From Caulifigura coniformis (GTDB lineage: Bacteria; Planctomycetota; Planctomycetia; Planctomycetales; Planctomycetaceae), in assembly GCF_007745175.1 (NCBI RefSeq), contig NZ_CP036271.1, forward strand, positions 5,716,314-5,780,313: DNA of 64,000 nt, written 5' to 3'. Position 1 is the stretch's first letter. Each line of letters begins with the position of its first letter. Shown here one piece after another: positions 8,386 to 21,770 of this stretch. Made by a program: the position numbers and the translations under genes. Below the pieces are notes generated by a model. The model was not told the origin of the DNA. It saw nothing but the letters and a program-made list of their open reading frames with translations, and did no database searches.

Positions 8386-9765
8386 TTACGCCAGTTGCTC
8401 ATCCTTCGGGCGATAGAGAATCAGCAGGGGAATCACTCCCAGCGCCGCGGCCGCGAAGAGCAGGTTCGGCGCCTGGTATTTCCCGAGATAGGAATTGCAC
8501 AGCTTCCAGAACGGACCGGCTGCGGCGATGCCGATCCAGTTGAACAGGTTCATCACGCCGATGATCCGGCCTTTCTGTTCGGCCGGGGCCCGGGCCTGCA
8601 GATAGACCTGCACCGGGACACTGAACAGCCCCGCCGAGATTCCCAGCAGGATCAACAGGGCGCCCGCGCCGTAGACGCCGAGCCACATCGGGCGAAATTC
8701 CCGAATGACTTTCTCGGCTTCGGGCGCCGCTTCACCGGCGGGAGCAGCCTTCTCGACAACGCCGCCGAACTTCTTGATCTCGGCGGGCGACAGTTCGCGC
8801 TGGATCATTCCCGAGCCGGGAATCGAAAGCACGGCCAGCGTCGCCAGCATGCCCCACATTCCGAGTTTCACGAGGCCGGCCCGGAACTGGTTCTTCGACA
8901 GGATCCCCGCGGTGACGCACCCGACCGTGATGCCGATTCCGGTGCAGGCTGCGAGCTTGCCCGTCTCGAAGTCATCCAGCCCGAACTGAAGTTTTCCTAC
9001 GGAGTTGATCACCATCGGATAGACGACGCCCCCCGTCAGCCAGAAGGCCGACGACGCGAGCAGCGCGACAAGCAGGCCTTTCTGCTGTTTGATGACTGAC
9101 CACGTGCTGGGATGGATGAAGAGTGTCGCCGGCTCGAAGGTGAGATCGGGGCGGGCGATCGGAGTCTTGCGGACCGGCAGCGCCGTGAGCGTTCCGATGA
9201 CCGCCAGGACAACGCAGGCGATGGACGCCATCCAGAGATGTCCGTCGCAGGCGATCTTGAGTGCTCCGGCCGTGGGAAACGCGAGAATGATCGCCAGGAA
9301 CGTCGTCATCAGGATGATGCCGTTCACCTTCGGCAGATCGTGTTCGTGGAACAGCTCCGGGAGGACGCCGTATTTCGGTGGCCCGAAGAACGCGCTGTGC
9401 GTCCCCATCAGCGCCAGGACAAGGAGCGCGGCCGTGAGCCCACCGAAGCCGAACGCCACCATTCCGCCCAGCGCAATCGCAATTTCCGCCAGCTTGCACA
9501 GCACGATGATCGACCGCTTGCTGTGGCGGTCGGCGAGGTAACCTGCGAATCCTGACAGCAGAATGAACGGGGCCGAGAACAGCACCTGGGCCAGGAACTG
9601 CTGATCCTTGTCGGGATCCCCGAGTGCCACATCGATGCAGAGCAGCATCACCAGCTGCTTGAAGATGTTGTCGTTCAGGGCGCCGCAGAACTGGGTCGCC
9701 GTGAGGCACCAGAAGGAGGGGTCTTTGGACCACGGCTTCGAAGAGAGGGCGGCAGGTTCAGACAT
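8386..9765 (-). CDS. MFS transporter, lysophospholipid transporter (LplT/Aas-N)-like
   Basis: Major facilitator protein of 459 residues from the ATG at 9765 (MSEPAALSSKPW); the frame is open for 56 further codons upstream without family features. The opening FWCLTATQFCGALNDNIFKQLV and the A-type loop GYLADRHSKRSIIV match the LplT / N-terminal module of Aas-type MFS proteins, which flip lysophospholipids inward. GTHSAFFGPPKYGVLPEL is another hallmark. About 12 hydrophobic segments are visible, with a charged insert (SPAEIKKFGGVVEKAAPAGEA) between helices 8 and 9. Substrate inferred from family only. Confidence 0.88.
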   Translation of the reverse strand: MSEPAALSSKPWSKDPSFWCLTATQFCGALNDNIFKQLVMLLCIDVALGDPDKDQQFLAQVLFSAPFILLSGFAGYLADRHSKRSIIVLCKLAEIAIALGGMVAFGFGGLTAALLVLALMGTHSAFFGPPKYGVLPELFHEHDLPKVNGIILMTTFLAIILAFPTAGALKIACDGHLWMASIACVVLAVIGTLTALPVRKTPIARPDLTFEPATLFIHPSTWSVIKQQKGLLVALLASSAFWLTGGVVYPMVINSVGKLQFGLDDFETGKLAACTGIGITVGCVTAGILSKNQFRAGLVKLGMWGMLATLAVLSIPGSGMIQRELSPAEIKKFGGVVEKAAPAGEAAPEAEKVIREFRPMWLGVYGAGALLILLGISAGLFSVPVQVYLQARAPAEQKGRIIGVMNLFNWIGIAAAGPFWKLCNSYLGKYQAPNLLFAAAALGVIPLLILYRPKDEQLA

Positions 9766-10280
9766 CAGCGCGATCCGTGCGAAAGAAGCAGCTCCAGGAG
9801 CCGCACACCATAGTCCCCGCATCCCGACCGGTCGACGCAACTTTCCAGGATCGCCGGGGAAGAATCCTGCCAAAGGGCAGGGCACGCTCAGCGGGGCAGT
9901 CATTTCCGGCTGATTCCCGAACACAGCGCGCAACCCGCCACGTGGTGTGGAGGGATCATGAAAACGACCATCGCCAACAACGCCCGCACGTCACGCAATC
10001 AGGCCGCGCCGGCCCGCCGTGTGGACCGAGCTCTCCAGCGGGGGGCGCGCTGCCCGTGCGGGCACGCGCTCGGGAAAAGGGGCGTCTGGAGCGGACCATG
10101 CCACAGTGCCGTCCTTCCTGGTTGCCTCGCTCGAAATGCGCCCCTCCGGCGGCAGAAGTCCCCGGGATGCCCGGGAAAAAAGTGGCCCCGACGGGGGAAC
10201 GGCCCGCTCTCAGTTGCCCCCCATCCCCCAGCGCTCTATCGTCGCGCGTTTGGTCGATTTGAACTCAGGAGTGGGAAGAT
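9766..10280. other. Intergenic region without a convincing gene
   Basis: 515 bp between the divergent MFS gene and purH. Open frames exist but have arginine/proline-rich low-complexity translations and no family features. It should hold the promoters of both genes; the only clear signal is the purH ribosome-binding site (AGGAG, ~10 nt before 10281). Confidence 0.5.
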
Positions 10281-11864
<1,584 letters not shown>

Positions 11865-11981
11865 ACGGTCGCGGGCGCCGATCTCCGGGCGACCTTCCGG
11901 GGATCGGTGATGTTCGAGTGACGGCTCGCCTAAGTCGATTGTGATCTCCGCGCCGGGAGAATGAGCGTTCGAACTGGCGTC

Positions 11982-12785
11982 TCAGCGGGCTGGTTCGCCG
12001 GGGCCTTTCGGGACTACGGCCCAGATGCGCGTCGGTCCCCCCGTTCCCCCCTCGATCTTGATAGGGGCAACGATCAGGCCGAAGCCGGTGGCGGGGAGTT
12101 GATCGAGGTGGGCTACGTTCTCGAGCCCGTATCGGCCCGCTTTGTTGATGACGTGGTGCACTTCGAATTTTGTCGAGAGGCCGCGATCGATGCTCAGGGT
12201 GTCGAGACCGATGCCGCGGACCTCGCGTTCGCGCACGAGCCATTCGGCCGCCTCGGCCGAGAAGCCGGGGAAGTGCATCTTTCCCATCACGTCGCGGTTC
12301 TGGTACCGCGCCGGGTTGGTTGCATGACGGCCCCAGCCGGTCTGGAGCAGGACGATCGCCCCACGCGGGATTGCTCCATGCGACTTTTCCCAGTCCGCGA
12401 TGTCGGCGACGGTGAGCATCGCATCGGGATCCATTTCGCACTTCACAGCCAGGTCGATGACGACGCCGGGCCCGAAGAGTCGTTCGGCGGGAATCGCGTC
12501 GACGCCTGGTCGGTCGTTCTCGAAATGATTGGGCGCATCAATGTGTGTTCCCAGATGCTCCGGCATCGAGAAGGCCTTGGAGGAGACGCCATCCTCCTTG
12601 AGCGTTGCGATCGTTTCGAGACGGAACGGCGTGTAGTTGTCGCCAGGCCAGAAGGGAGACTTCTCGTTCAATGGCCAGGCGAGGTCGACGATGCGGGCGC
12701 CCTTGTCGTCGAACGGAGAAGGGAGCGGGGCCTGGCCGAGCACGGATCTGCAGGGAAGCAACGCGATGACGAGGATCCAACGCAT
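11982..12785 (-). CDS. Secreted cyclase-family protein (kynurenine formamidase-like)
   Basis: 267-residue metal-dependent hydrolase of the cyclase (PF04199) family. An N-terminal signal peptide (MRWILVIALLPCRSVLGQA) predicts export. The metal-binding signature HxGTHxDxPxH is present as HLGTHIDAPNHF, and GIGLDTLSIDRG is another family motif. Family members hydrolyse N-formylkynurenine, isatin or other amides/lactones; nothing in the neighbourhood (purH upstream, small secreted protein downstream) specifies the substrate. Confidence 0.85.
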   Translation of the reverse strand: MRWILVIALLPCRSVLGQAPLPSPFDDKGARIVDLAWPLNEKSPFWPGDNYTPFRLETIATLKEDGVSSKAFSMPEHLGTHIDAPNHFENDRPGVDAIPAERLFGPGVVIDLAVKCEMDPDAMLTVADIADWEKSHGAIPRGAIVLLQTGWGRHATNPARYQNRDVMGKMHFPGFSAEAAEWLVREREVRGIGLDTLSIDRGLSTKFEVHHVINKAGRYGLENVAHLDQLPATGFGLIVAPIKIEGGTGGPTRIWAVVPKGPGEPAR

Positions 12786-12911
12786 GGTTCAATTCCTTGG
12801 CCGGCCTGTTCGAGTCGACACCTGCTATGCGACTGGAATCGGTTCACGACCGCAAGGACGTCGGCTCGGGGGAACTTCTGTATTCCTCATTGAAACGGCG
12901 TGGGAAACGAA

Positions 12912-12941
12912 CAAGACCCCGCCGTTGCCGACAGGGTCTTG
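12912..12941 (-). terminator. Hairpin downstream of the small Cys-rich gene
   Basis: Arms CAAGACCC (12912-12919) and GGGTCTTG (12934-12941) form an 8-bp stem 25 nt beyond the stop of the minus-strand gene at 12966, followed on the minus strand by a T-containing tail (TTCGTTTCC). Likely its terminator. Confidence 0.5.
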
Positions 12942-12965
12942 AGGAGTGATCATCAAACGCAATGA

Positions 12966-13208
12966 TTACTTCTTCTCGGCCGGCGGTTCCGGAGCAGCTT
13001 CGACAGCCGGGGCTTCAGCGGCCGGAGCAGCTTCCACGGCCGGGGTGTTGCAGACGTTGCAAGGAGCCGGGCAGACCGACACCTGGCAGTGGTTCTGACG
13101 GCAGCAGCGGCGATTCCGCTTCGTGCGGCACTTGCCGGCTTCGACGTCCGAGGAGAAGGCAACGACCGTGGCGACCACGGCCGACAGAGCAAACAGCTTC
13201 CGCAACAT
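12966..13208 (-). CDS. Small secreted Cys-rich protein
   Basis: 80-residue protein with a clear signal peptide (MLRKLFALSAVVATVVAFSSDVEA), then a basic, Cys-rich core (KCRTKRNRRCCRQNHCQ, CPAPCNVC) and an acidic Ala/Pro/Glu tail (AVEAAPAAEAPAVEAAPEPP). Seven Cys occur in about 30 residues. Planctomycetes encode many such proteins of unknown role; metal binding or cell-wall association are possible. The ATG is preceded by AAGGAAC. It is probably an abundant single-gene transcript, as its own hairpin follows. Confidence 0.72.
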   Translation of the reverse strand: MLRKLFALSAVVATVVAFSSDVEAGKCRTKRNRRCCRQNHCQVSVCPAPCNVCNTPAVEAAPAAEAPAVEAAPEPPAEKK

Positions 13209-13339
13209 GTTGAAAGTTCCTTGTGGAATTGGTTCGCATTCACTTGATGCGAGGCGGGAGAATGTAGGCGATCTGTAACGTTTGTACGACTGAGGATCTG
13301 GCCGTTGTTCTGAATTCTCTTTGTTGGAACCGGCGCATG

Positions 13340-13371
13340 AAAAAAGCCCGGGAGGCGGTCCCCCCGGGCTT
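13340..13371 (-). terminator. Rho-independent terminator of ppdK
   Basis: Arms AAGCCCGGG (13344-13352) and CCCGGGCTT (13363-13371) followed on the minus strand by six T residues. It lies 20 nt past the ppdK stop, a textbook intrinsic terminator. Confidence 0.85.
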
Positions 13372-13390
13372 CGAGTTCTGGAGATCAGAA

Positions 13391-16123
<2,733 letters not shown>

Positions 16124-16823
16124 GGAACCTTCCTGAAAGGCGGCGAGGTCCCTGCTGTTTAAGCGGGCTGCCGCCGAATGGGCCGGAAATCGTCCGCAGC
16201 AGATCACACCTGGAGCTGCGGAGTCGGCACGACTGATGTGCGCTTTCCAGAACGCTTCCTGTTGGAAAACGAAGCGAAAAGGCTACCAGCGAGGCAGGGG
16301 GCCTGCAACCAATCGCGCGGAACTCTCAGGCTCGGGCAGGGATTGGGATAACTGCGGGGGTGTTTGACGCCGAGGGGGCAAGGAGGGCGCGTTGTGTGGG
16401 TGGTCCTGTCCTCCTCGCCCTCTTCTCCTGCGGAAGCTTCGCGGAGGGATCGGGAAAGCGTGGGTGGTGCGGACCTGAGGTTGTTGGAGCCCGCCGGGCC
16501 GGGGTGTGTGACGACAGGTTGACGGTGGTTGTGTTCATGCGGTCCTCCACCATGACAGGGGCGGTTGCGCGGGTGCGCATCGGTCCTCGGTACTCGGAAG
16601 TGCTTGGACGGGTGGGGATTGGGGCAGGGCGAGTCACTTTTTCAAAGTCGGTCGTCTCCCGTCACCGCAGGTCATTTTGCGGCAACGACGCAGGCCAACG
16701 ACGAATTGGCCCATCCTGAAAACGCGACCTGCCCTGCGCGGAACTCGCGGAGGCCAGTTGCCAACGGCGCAAGGGACCTGTCAAATCACGGGATCAATTC
16801 GCTCGCGCTCGGGGGGCAAGGCC
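16124..16823. other. Intergenic region between divergent genes
   Basis: 700 bp separating ppdK (minus) from the DUF1254/1214 gene (plus). A minus-strand open frame at 16326-16637 translates to a Pro/Arg/Thr-rich low-complexity sequence and I do not believe it. The stretch near 16300-16320 just holds the ppdK upstream region. No strong promoter or RNA gene was seen. Confidence 0.45.
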
Positions 16824-18458
16824 ATGCGTCGTCGTGATTTTCTGGCGGGCAGCACCGCCGGGGCTGTGGGGTTGCTTGCCATCAGGACGGCCGGCGCCCA
16901 GGAAGCCAGCAATACCGCGAAGCAGGCGTTTTCGTTCGCGTATCCCATGATGCTCATGGACCTTACGCATCGAGTGATGGCGGGGGGCGGACAGGGTGAC
17001 CAGCCTGCTCCGGTCAACCGGTTCTTCCACTATCCGCAGCTCCCCACCGAGCAGTCCACGGCGCTGGTTTGTCCGGTTGCGGACGCGATTCATTCGTCGG
17101 CGTGGCTGAACGTCAAAGACGAGCCGATGGTGGTTTCGATTCCTGCCATGGAAAGCCGCTTCTGCACGGGCAGCTTCTTCCACGCGTGGTACGACGTCAT
17201 CGGCCGGATGAGCGCTGGCCAAGGGAAAGCCACGGACTTCGTCGTGACTGGCCCGGGCTGGGCCGGGACCGTGCCGAAAGGGACGGTGCAGATTTCGTCC
17301 CCAACGAACATGGTGTGGGCCCCTCTGTGGATTTCGGTGACCGGTCCGGAGGATCTGGCGGCCGCGGTGGCGTTGCAGGCGGAATGTCGGGTCACGGCGC
17401 TCAAGGACTGGAAGGGGCCGCAGCCGACGGGGGGCGGACTGGGCGGAAGCCTGACGGCATTCATCGGTTCGTTTCTCAAGAAGCCGGGAGCGCCGGCCGG
17501 CGCTCCGCCGATGCCGGGACCGGGTGGAGAGGCGATGCCGGCCGAAGGTCAGCCGGCGCCGGCCGGGCCTCCAAAGGTCGATGCCGACGGCAATGTGGTT
17601 CCGCAGCCGAATCCGGCCATGGCGGCGGACGGTGTTCCCCAGCCGATGCCCGGCGCTGAAGGCATGGTGGAAGGCGATGCTGGAGGGGGCGGAAGCATGA
17701 CGGGGGTCGGCGGAAACGGGGCGTCGCCGAACTCGCAGTTATTCACGATGGAGGCGGGGGCGTTCTACAACCGGCTCTGCCAGCTGATGGTGGAGAACCC
17801 GCCGCTGGAGGCCGACGCTCCGATCGTCGCCAAAATGGCCAAGCTCGGGCTGACGCCGGGAGCGACGATCGACCTCCAGACCCAGAGCCGAGCGAACCAG
17901 ATGGCGATGACAGGGGCGGTCCGGAACGCGGGGCAGAAAATCTTCACAACCAAAGGCGGCATGAAGCTGGTGACAGGCAATCGCTGGGAAACGGCGCTGA
18001 CCCTGGCCGATTTTGGAACGAACTACGACCGGAAGGCTTACGCGGCGCTGATGTACTTCGGGGCCAGCGATCCGACGGAAGTCCTCAGCCCGCGGACCTC
18101 GAAGGACGGCACGGGCCGACCGCTCCAGGGGCAGCAGAAGTACACGCTCACATTCTCGGCGAACCAGTTGCCGCCAGCCGGGGTGTCGTGGTCGCTGACG
18201 GCCTATAAGGCGCCGACGATGGAACTCGGGGCCAGCGCCGGTGGAAAGCACGCGGTCTGCAGCCATCAGGAACTGGTGAAGAATCCCGACGGGGGGCTGA
18301 CGATCTACGTGCAGAAGGACAGTCCGGGGGCCGACAAAGAGCCGAACTGGCTTGCGGTTCCGCCGGAAGGAGCGTTTGAGCTGATGCTGCGACTGTGCGG
18401 TCCCAAGGCCGAAGTGGCGTCGCTGGGCTGGAAGCCGCCGGCGGTGACGAAGGCTTGA
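16824..18458 (+). CDS. Exported DUF1254/DUF1214 domain protein
   Basis: 544 residues from the ATG at 16824 (GGGGGGCAAGGCC upstream). Twin-arginine signal MRRRDFLAGSTAGAVGLLA predicts Tat export. The N-terminal DUF1254 domain (PMMLMDLTHRVM, NRFFHYPQLP, DAIHSSAWLNVKDEPMVVSIPAMESRF) and C-terminal DUF1214 domain (RWETALTLADFGTNYDRKAYAALMYFGA, YTLTFSANQLPPAGVSWSLTAY, PNWLAVPPEGAFELMLRL) are the standard pair. Between them sits an unusual ~110-residue Pro/Gly/Ala-rich linker (about residues 215-325) that most relatives lack. Function of the pair is unknown. The stop lies 1 nt before the heptanucleotide repeat. Confidence 0.88.
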   Translation: MRRRDFLAGSTAGAVGLLAIRTAGAQEASNTAKQAFSFAYPMMLMDLTHRVMAGGGQGDQPAPVNRFFHYPQLPTEQSTALVCPVADAIHSSAWLNVKDEPMVVSIPAMESRFCTGSFFHAWYDVIGRMSAGQGKATDFVVTGPGWAGTVPKGTVQISSPTNMVWAPLWISVTGPEDLAAAVALQAECRVTALKDWKGPQPTGGGLGGSLTAFIGSFLKKPGAPAGAPPMPGPGGEAMPAEGQPAPAGPPKVDADGNVVPQPNPAMAADGVPQPMPGAEGMVEGDAGGGGSMTGVGGNGASPNSQLFTMEAGAFYNRLCQLMVENPPLEADAPIVAKMAKLGLTPGATIDLQTQSRANQMAMTGAVRNAGQKIFTTKGGMKLVTGNRWETALTLADFGTNYDRKAYAALMYFGASDPTEVLSPRTSKDGTGRPLQGQQKYTLTFSANQLPPAGVSWSLTAYKAPTMELGASAGGKHAVCSHQELVKNPDGGLTIYVQKDSPGADKEPNWLAVPPEGAFELMLRLCGPKAEVASLGWKPPAVTKA

Positions 18459-18459
18459 G

Positions 18460-18571
18460 AGGATTCAGGATTCAGGATTCAGGATTCAGGATTCAGGATT
18501 CAGGATTCAGGATTCAGGATTCAGGATTCAGGATTCAGGATTCAGGATTCAGGATTCAGGATTCAGGATTC
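18460..18571. repeat. 16 perfect tandem copies of a 7-bp unit
   Basis: The unit AGGATTC is repeated 16 times without interruption between the convergent DUF1254/1214 and HAD genes. The minus-strand HAD gene ends inside it. As 7 is not a multiple of 3, each unit gained or lost changes the reading frame. No spacers are present, so this is a simple-sequence tract. Confidence 0.97.
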
Positions 18572-19239
18572 AGGTGCGAACTGAGGTCGCTGAGCGTCGC
18601 GAGGGAGCCTTCGATGGGCTCCGCGGTGCGGTTGACGTGGAGTGCCTGGAGCCCGGCGGTGCGGGCGGGATGCACGTCGTCAGCGAGCGTGTCGCCGATC
18701 ATGAGAATGGATGACGGGGCGGCGTCGAGGTCTTTGACGATCGCTTCAAAGAACCTCGGGCTCGGCTTCTTCCAGCCGATCTCGGACGAGATGAATCGCC
18801 TGGTGATGGACTTCAGCTCGCGGTGCCCGTTCATCACGGTGTGCAGGCGATGATCGAAGTTCGACGCGATCGCGACCTGGATGCCCCGGGATTTGAGGTC
18901 GTCGAGAGTCTCTTCGACGTCTGCATAGACACCCCAGGAGCTGGGGGCCGCAAAGTGTTCCCACAGCCTCTGGAAGCAGCCTTCCGGGTGATTGGCGTCG
19001 GGAAGGACTTTGGCGACGAGTGACTTCCAGAACTCGAGTTCCTGCTGGGCACTGGTCTCGAGCGTCGCCGGCCGAGCTGTGATCGCCTCCTTGAAACGCT
19101 GACTTGCGAGCGGGGGGGTGATCTCGCTGCCGGATTTCCGTCCGATCCGGTGGTAAGCCATGTGGACCGGCGGATCCGCGAAGATGAGCGTACCGACGGC
19201 GTCGAAGACGACCCACTGGATGGCGACGGGAGCGGTCAT
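18556..19239 (-). CDS. HAD-superfamily hydrolase (HAD-IA type)
   Basis: 227 residues from the ATG at 19239 (MTAPVAIQWVVFDAVGTL). Motif I is FDAVGTL: the nucleophile Asp is present, but the second motif-I Asp is Val, as in REG-2/HDHD3-like members. Motif II is in IASNFDHR (Ser/Asn), motif III is the Lys in EIGWKKPSPRFF, and motif IV is MIGDTLADDV. The cap is helical (residues ~20-105), so it is a subfamily I hydrolase. Its last codons (HLNPES) and stop are written by the heptanucleotide repeat. Substrate unknown. Confidence 0.87.
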   Translation of the reverse strand: MTAPVAIQWVVFDAVGTLIFADPPVHMAYHRIGRKSGSEITPPLASQRFKEAITARPATLETSAQQELEFWKSLVAKVLPDANHPEGCFQRLWEHFAAPSSWGVYADVEETLDDLKSRGIQVAIASNFDHRLHTVMNGHRELKSITRRFISSEIGWKKPSPRFFEAIVKDLDAAPSSILMIGDTLADDVHPARTAGLQALHVNRTAEPIEGSLATLSDLSSHLNPES

Positions 19240-19331
19240 TGAGGGCAATGGTCAATTGTCATTGGTCATTGACGGAGCCCGTTCACGACCGTGTGCTTCC
19301 CCGGAGGAGGATGTTGGAGCTCAGCGCCCAA

Positions 19332-19817
19332 TCAGCCGCCGTGTTCGACGATTTTGGTGACTTCGAGCTTCATGATTCCCCGGGGAATCGTCACCTCGAC
19401 CTTATCGCCCACCTTCTTGCCCATGAGGGCTTTCGCAATGGGGCTCGAGGTGAGGATCTTCATGACGTCGCCGTCGTAGTCTTCCTCGCCGGGGCCGACA
19501 AACTCGTAGCTCTCTTCCTCATCCAGCTTGAGGTCGCGGACGGTGACGGTGGATCCGAAAGCGACGATGCCCTTGGGCATGTCGGCCTTGTCGGCGATGT
19601 AGCAGTTGGCGAGGCGCGTCTTGAGCTGGTTGATCTTGGCCTGCAGCAGCCCCTGGTTCTCGCGCTGGCCGTGGTATTCGGCGTTTTCGCTGAGGTCGCC
19701 TTCCGACCGCGCGGTGGCGATGGCCTGGGCGATCTTCGGCATTTCGACCTGCTCGAGGTGTTTGATCTCCTCGACCAGCTTGTCGTAGCCCTCGCGCGAG
19801 ATGGGATGTCGGTCCAT
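19332..19817 (-). CDS. greA: Transcription elongation factor GreA
   Basis: Rescues backtracked RNA polymerase by stimulating transcript cleavage. 161 residues, normal length. The N-terminal coiled coil carries the conserved tip acidic pair in [19 protein letters not shown], and the C-terminal FKBP-like domain has the usual [26 protein letters not shown] and hydrophobic end. The spacing of all motifs is canonical. Confidence 0.95.
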   Translation of the reverse strand: MDRHPISREGYDKLVEEIKHLEQVEMPKIAQAIATARSEGDLSENAEYHGQRENQGLLQAKINQLKTRLANCYIADKADMPKGIVAFGSTVTVRDLKLDEEESYEFVGPGEEDYDGDVMKILTSSPIAKALMGKKVGDKVEVTIPRGIMKLEVTKIVEHGG

Positions 19818-19935
19818 GGATCTGTCTCCTCGCCGCCGTCAGTCGTGGTTCGCCCGGCGCGCCTGCGGTTGTCTCACCGGCGTCGCCAGAGGGGTGACGC
19901 CGCCCGCTCGCCGGATTCTGTTGTTTCCAACAAAA

Positions 19936-19972
19936 CACCACGGGTTGCGACGACTGGTCGCGACCCGTGGTG
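19936..19972 (-). terminator. Terminator of the DUF1501 gene
   Basis: Arms of about 14 bp (ACCACGGGTTGCGAC near 19937-19951 and its near-perfect complement ending at 19971) around a short loop, followed on the minus strand by GTTTTGTTGG. It lies ~85 nt past the DUF1501 stop at 20055 and before greA. Confidence 0.7.
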
Positions 19973-20054
19973 GAGTGGACGGATTCAGGTTAAACGATGG
20001 CTGCAGCGAACGCCACCCGGTGGCGCTTCGCCGCAGCGATGTCGTGGCTGGCGA

Positions 20055-21377
20055 TCAGGCCAGCAGTTCCTGGATCACCTTGCCGCCGTCGACGATTTCG
20101 ATCGGGCGGTCGCCAGGAGCCATCAGCTCCTTGTCGGCAGTGATTCCCATGCAGTGGTAGACCGTCGTGAAGAGGTCCTCGATGCCCACGGCGTCGTCTT
20201 CGGGTTCGCTCGCGGTGGCGTTCGACGTTCCGTAGACGAGCCCCTTCTTGATGCCGCCGCCGGCGAGGGCGACGCTGAACACCTTGGGCCAGTGGTCGCG
20301 GCCGGCGGTGCCGTTGATTTTCGGCGTGCGGCCGAACTCGGAGGAGACCATGACGAGCGTGCTGTCGAGGAGCCCGCGCTGTTCGAGGTCGAGAATCAGG
20401 CGGGCGTAGGCCTGGTCGAACTGCGGCATCTGGCGGTTGAAGCCGGCGACGATGTTGTCGTGCATGTCCCAGCCGCCGTAGGTCAGGTTCACCAGGCGGA
20501 CGCCCGATTCCACCAGGCGGCGGGCCAGCAGCATGCGGGCTCCCGCGGTGTTGCGACCATACTCATCGCGGAGGGCGGCGGGCTCTTTCTCGATGTTGAA
20601 GGCTTCCTTCGCTTCCGGCGAGGAGATCAGGCTGAAGGCGCTGTCGTAGAAGCTGTCCATGGCCTTGATCTGGTCGGACGACTCCTTCTTGCGGAAGTGT
20701 GCGTTGACGGCTTCCAGGGCGGTGCGACGCGTCGAGAACCGACTGTCATCAATTCCGCCGTACAGGTCGAGATCGCGAACCTTGAAGCCGTTCGTGGCCG
20801 GGTCGCTGCCGAGGCTGAACGGGGCGAACGCCGAACTCAAGTATCCGCTGCCGGCATACTCGTTCGGCATGTTGGGAATGCAGACGTACGGCGGCAGGTT
20901 CTTGCGTGAGCCGAATTCGTGGCTGACCACGGAGCCGATCGACGGATAGCTCAGGGCCGGGCTGGGCTTGTAGCCCGTGAACATGTTGTGCGTGCCGCGT
21001 TCGTGGGCCGCTTCACCGTGGGTCATCGAGCGGATGACGGTGAGACGGTCGGCGATCTGGGCGGTCTTCGGCAGCGTGGCGCCGAACTGGACGCCGGGAA
21101 GGTTCGTGTCGACACGCCCCATTTCGCCGCGATATTCGATCGGGGCGTAGGGCTTGGGATCGAACGATTCCTGCTGGGCCATTCCGCCCGGCAGGAAGAT
21201 ATGGATGACCGACTTGGCCTTCCCTTCGACGCTCTTGTAGTCCTTCAGGTCGCCCAGGGCCGTGCGGCCGCGGAGCAGCATTGGAAGAGTGAGAGCGGTT
21301 CCCGCGAGATAGCCGACGGACAGAAAGCCGCGGCGGGAGAGGCGCTCAAAATGAGCCGGCGTGCATCCATGAGACAT
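20055..21377 (-). CDS. DUF1501 family protein
   Basis: 440 residues from the ATG at 21377, which follows GGAG. Twin-arginine-like leader (LSRRGFLSVGYLAGTALTLPMLL). Family motifs are KSVIHIFLPGGMAQQESFDPKP, the central RSMTHGEAAHERGTHNMFTG, LVMVSSEFGRTPKINGTAGRDHWP and a conserved GGGIKKGLVYG. These exported alkaline-phosphatase-fold proteins are hugely expanded in planctomycetes, usually downstream of a DUF1549/DUF1553 gene. No such partner is next to it here, so this copy is solitary. Function unproven. Confidence 0.92.
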   Translation of the reverse strand: MSHGCTPAHFERLSRRGFLSVGYLAGTALTLPMLLRGRTALGDLKDYKSVEGKAKSVIHIFLPGGMAQQESFDPKPYAPIEYRGEMGRVDTNLPGVQFGATLPKTAQIADRLTVIRSMTHGEAAHERGTHNMFTGYKPSPALSYPSIGSVVSHEFGSRKNLPPYVCIPNMPNEYAGSGYLSSAFAPFSLGSDPATNGFKVRDLDLYGGIDDSRFSTRRTALEAVNAHFRKKESSDQIKAMDSFYDSAFSLISSPEAKEAFNIEKEPAALRDEYGRNTAGARMLLARRLVESGVRLVNLTYGGWDMHDNIVAGFNRQMPQFDQAYARLILDLEQRGLLDSTLVMVSSEFGRTPKINGTAGRDHWPKVFSVALAGGGIKKGLVYGTSNATASEPEDDAVGIEDLFTTVYHCMGITADKELMAPGDRPIEIVDGGKVIQELLA

Positions 21378-21770
21378 GCAAGATCTCCGAGGCAAGGTTC
21401 GCCGTCGGCTGAGGGCCCGCCGGTCGGCAAACATTTACATCAAGGAAGGAAGTCAGGGTGGGATATCTCGAATCCCTGAGGACGGGATTCGGCAGGATCT
21501 GCAACTCTGTTCGCAAGACGCATCAACGCAGCTTGAAACGACAGCCTATTGACGAGCGCGGTTGGAAGTCAAGGTTCTGCATTGGCCAAATGGCCGATGC
21601 CCGCTGTCCGGGAATTCTGATGCGCAACGCCGCCCAAAGAACCTCGTTCCTTGTCAGAAAGTACGTCGGAATCTTGAGATTGGAGTCCGGGGACGCGCCA
21701 TCGACGGAGAAGGGACCAGACACGTCCGGTTCGTCGTCAATGAGAGTGCGCCCTTGGGGAGTCCCTCGGG
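21378..21770. other. Intergenic region without a convincing gene
   Basis: About 390 bp between the DUF1501 start and the 3' end of the next minus-strand gene. A plus-strand open frame (21458-21799) has no family features and runs antisense into the neighbouring gene. Presumably promoter DNA for the DUF1501 gene. Confidence 0.4.

Noticed and set aside
16326-16637. Minus-strand 103-codon open frame
   Set aside because: Pro/Arg/Thr-rich low-complexity translation, no RBS, no family features; chance opening in GC-rich intergenic DNA.
18460-18571. CRISPR-like array
   Set aside because: Uninterrupted 7-bp units without spacers and no cas genes; a simple tandem repeat.
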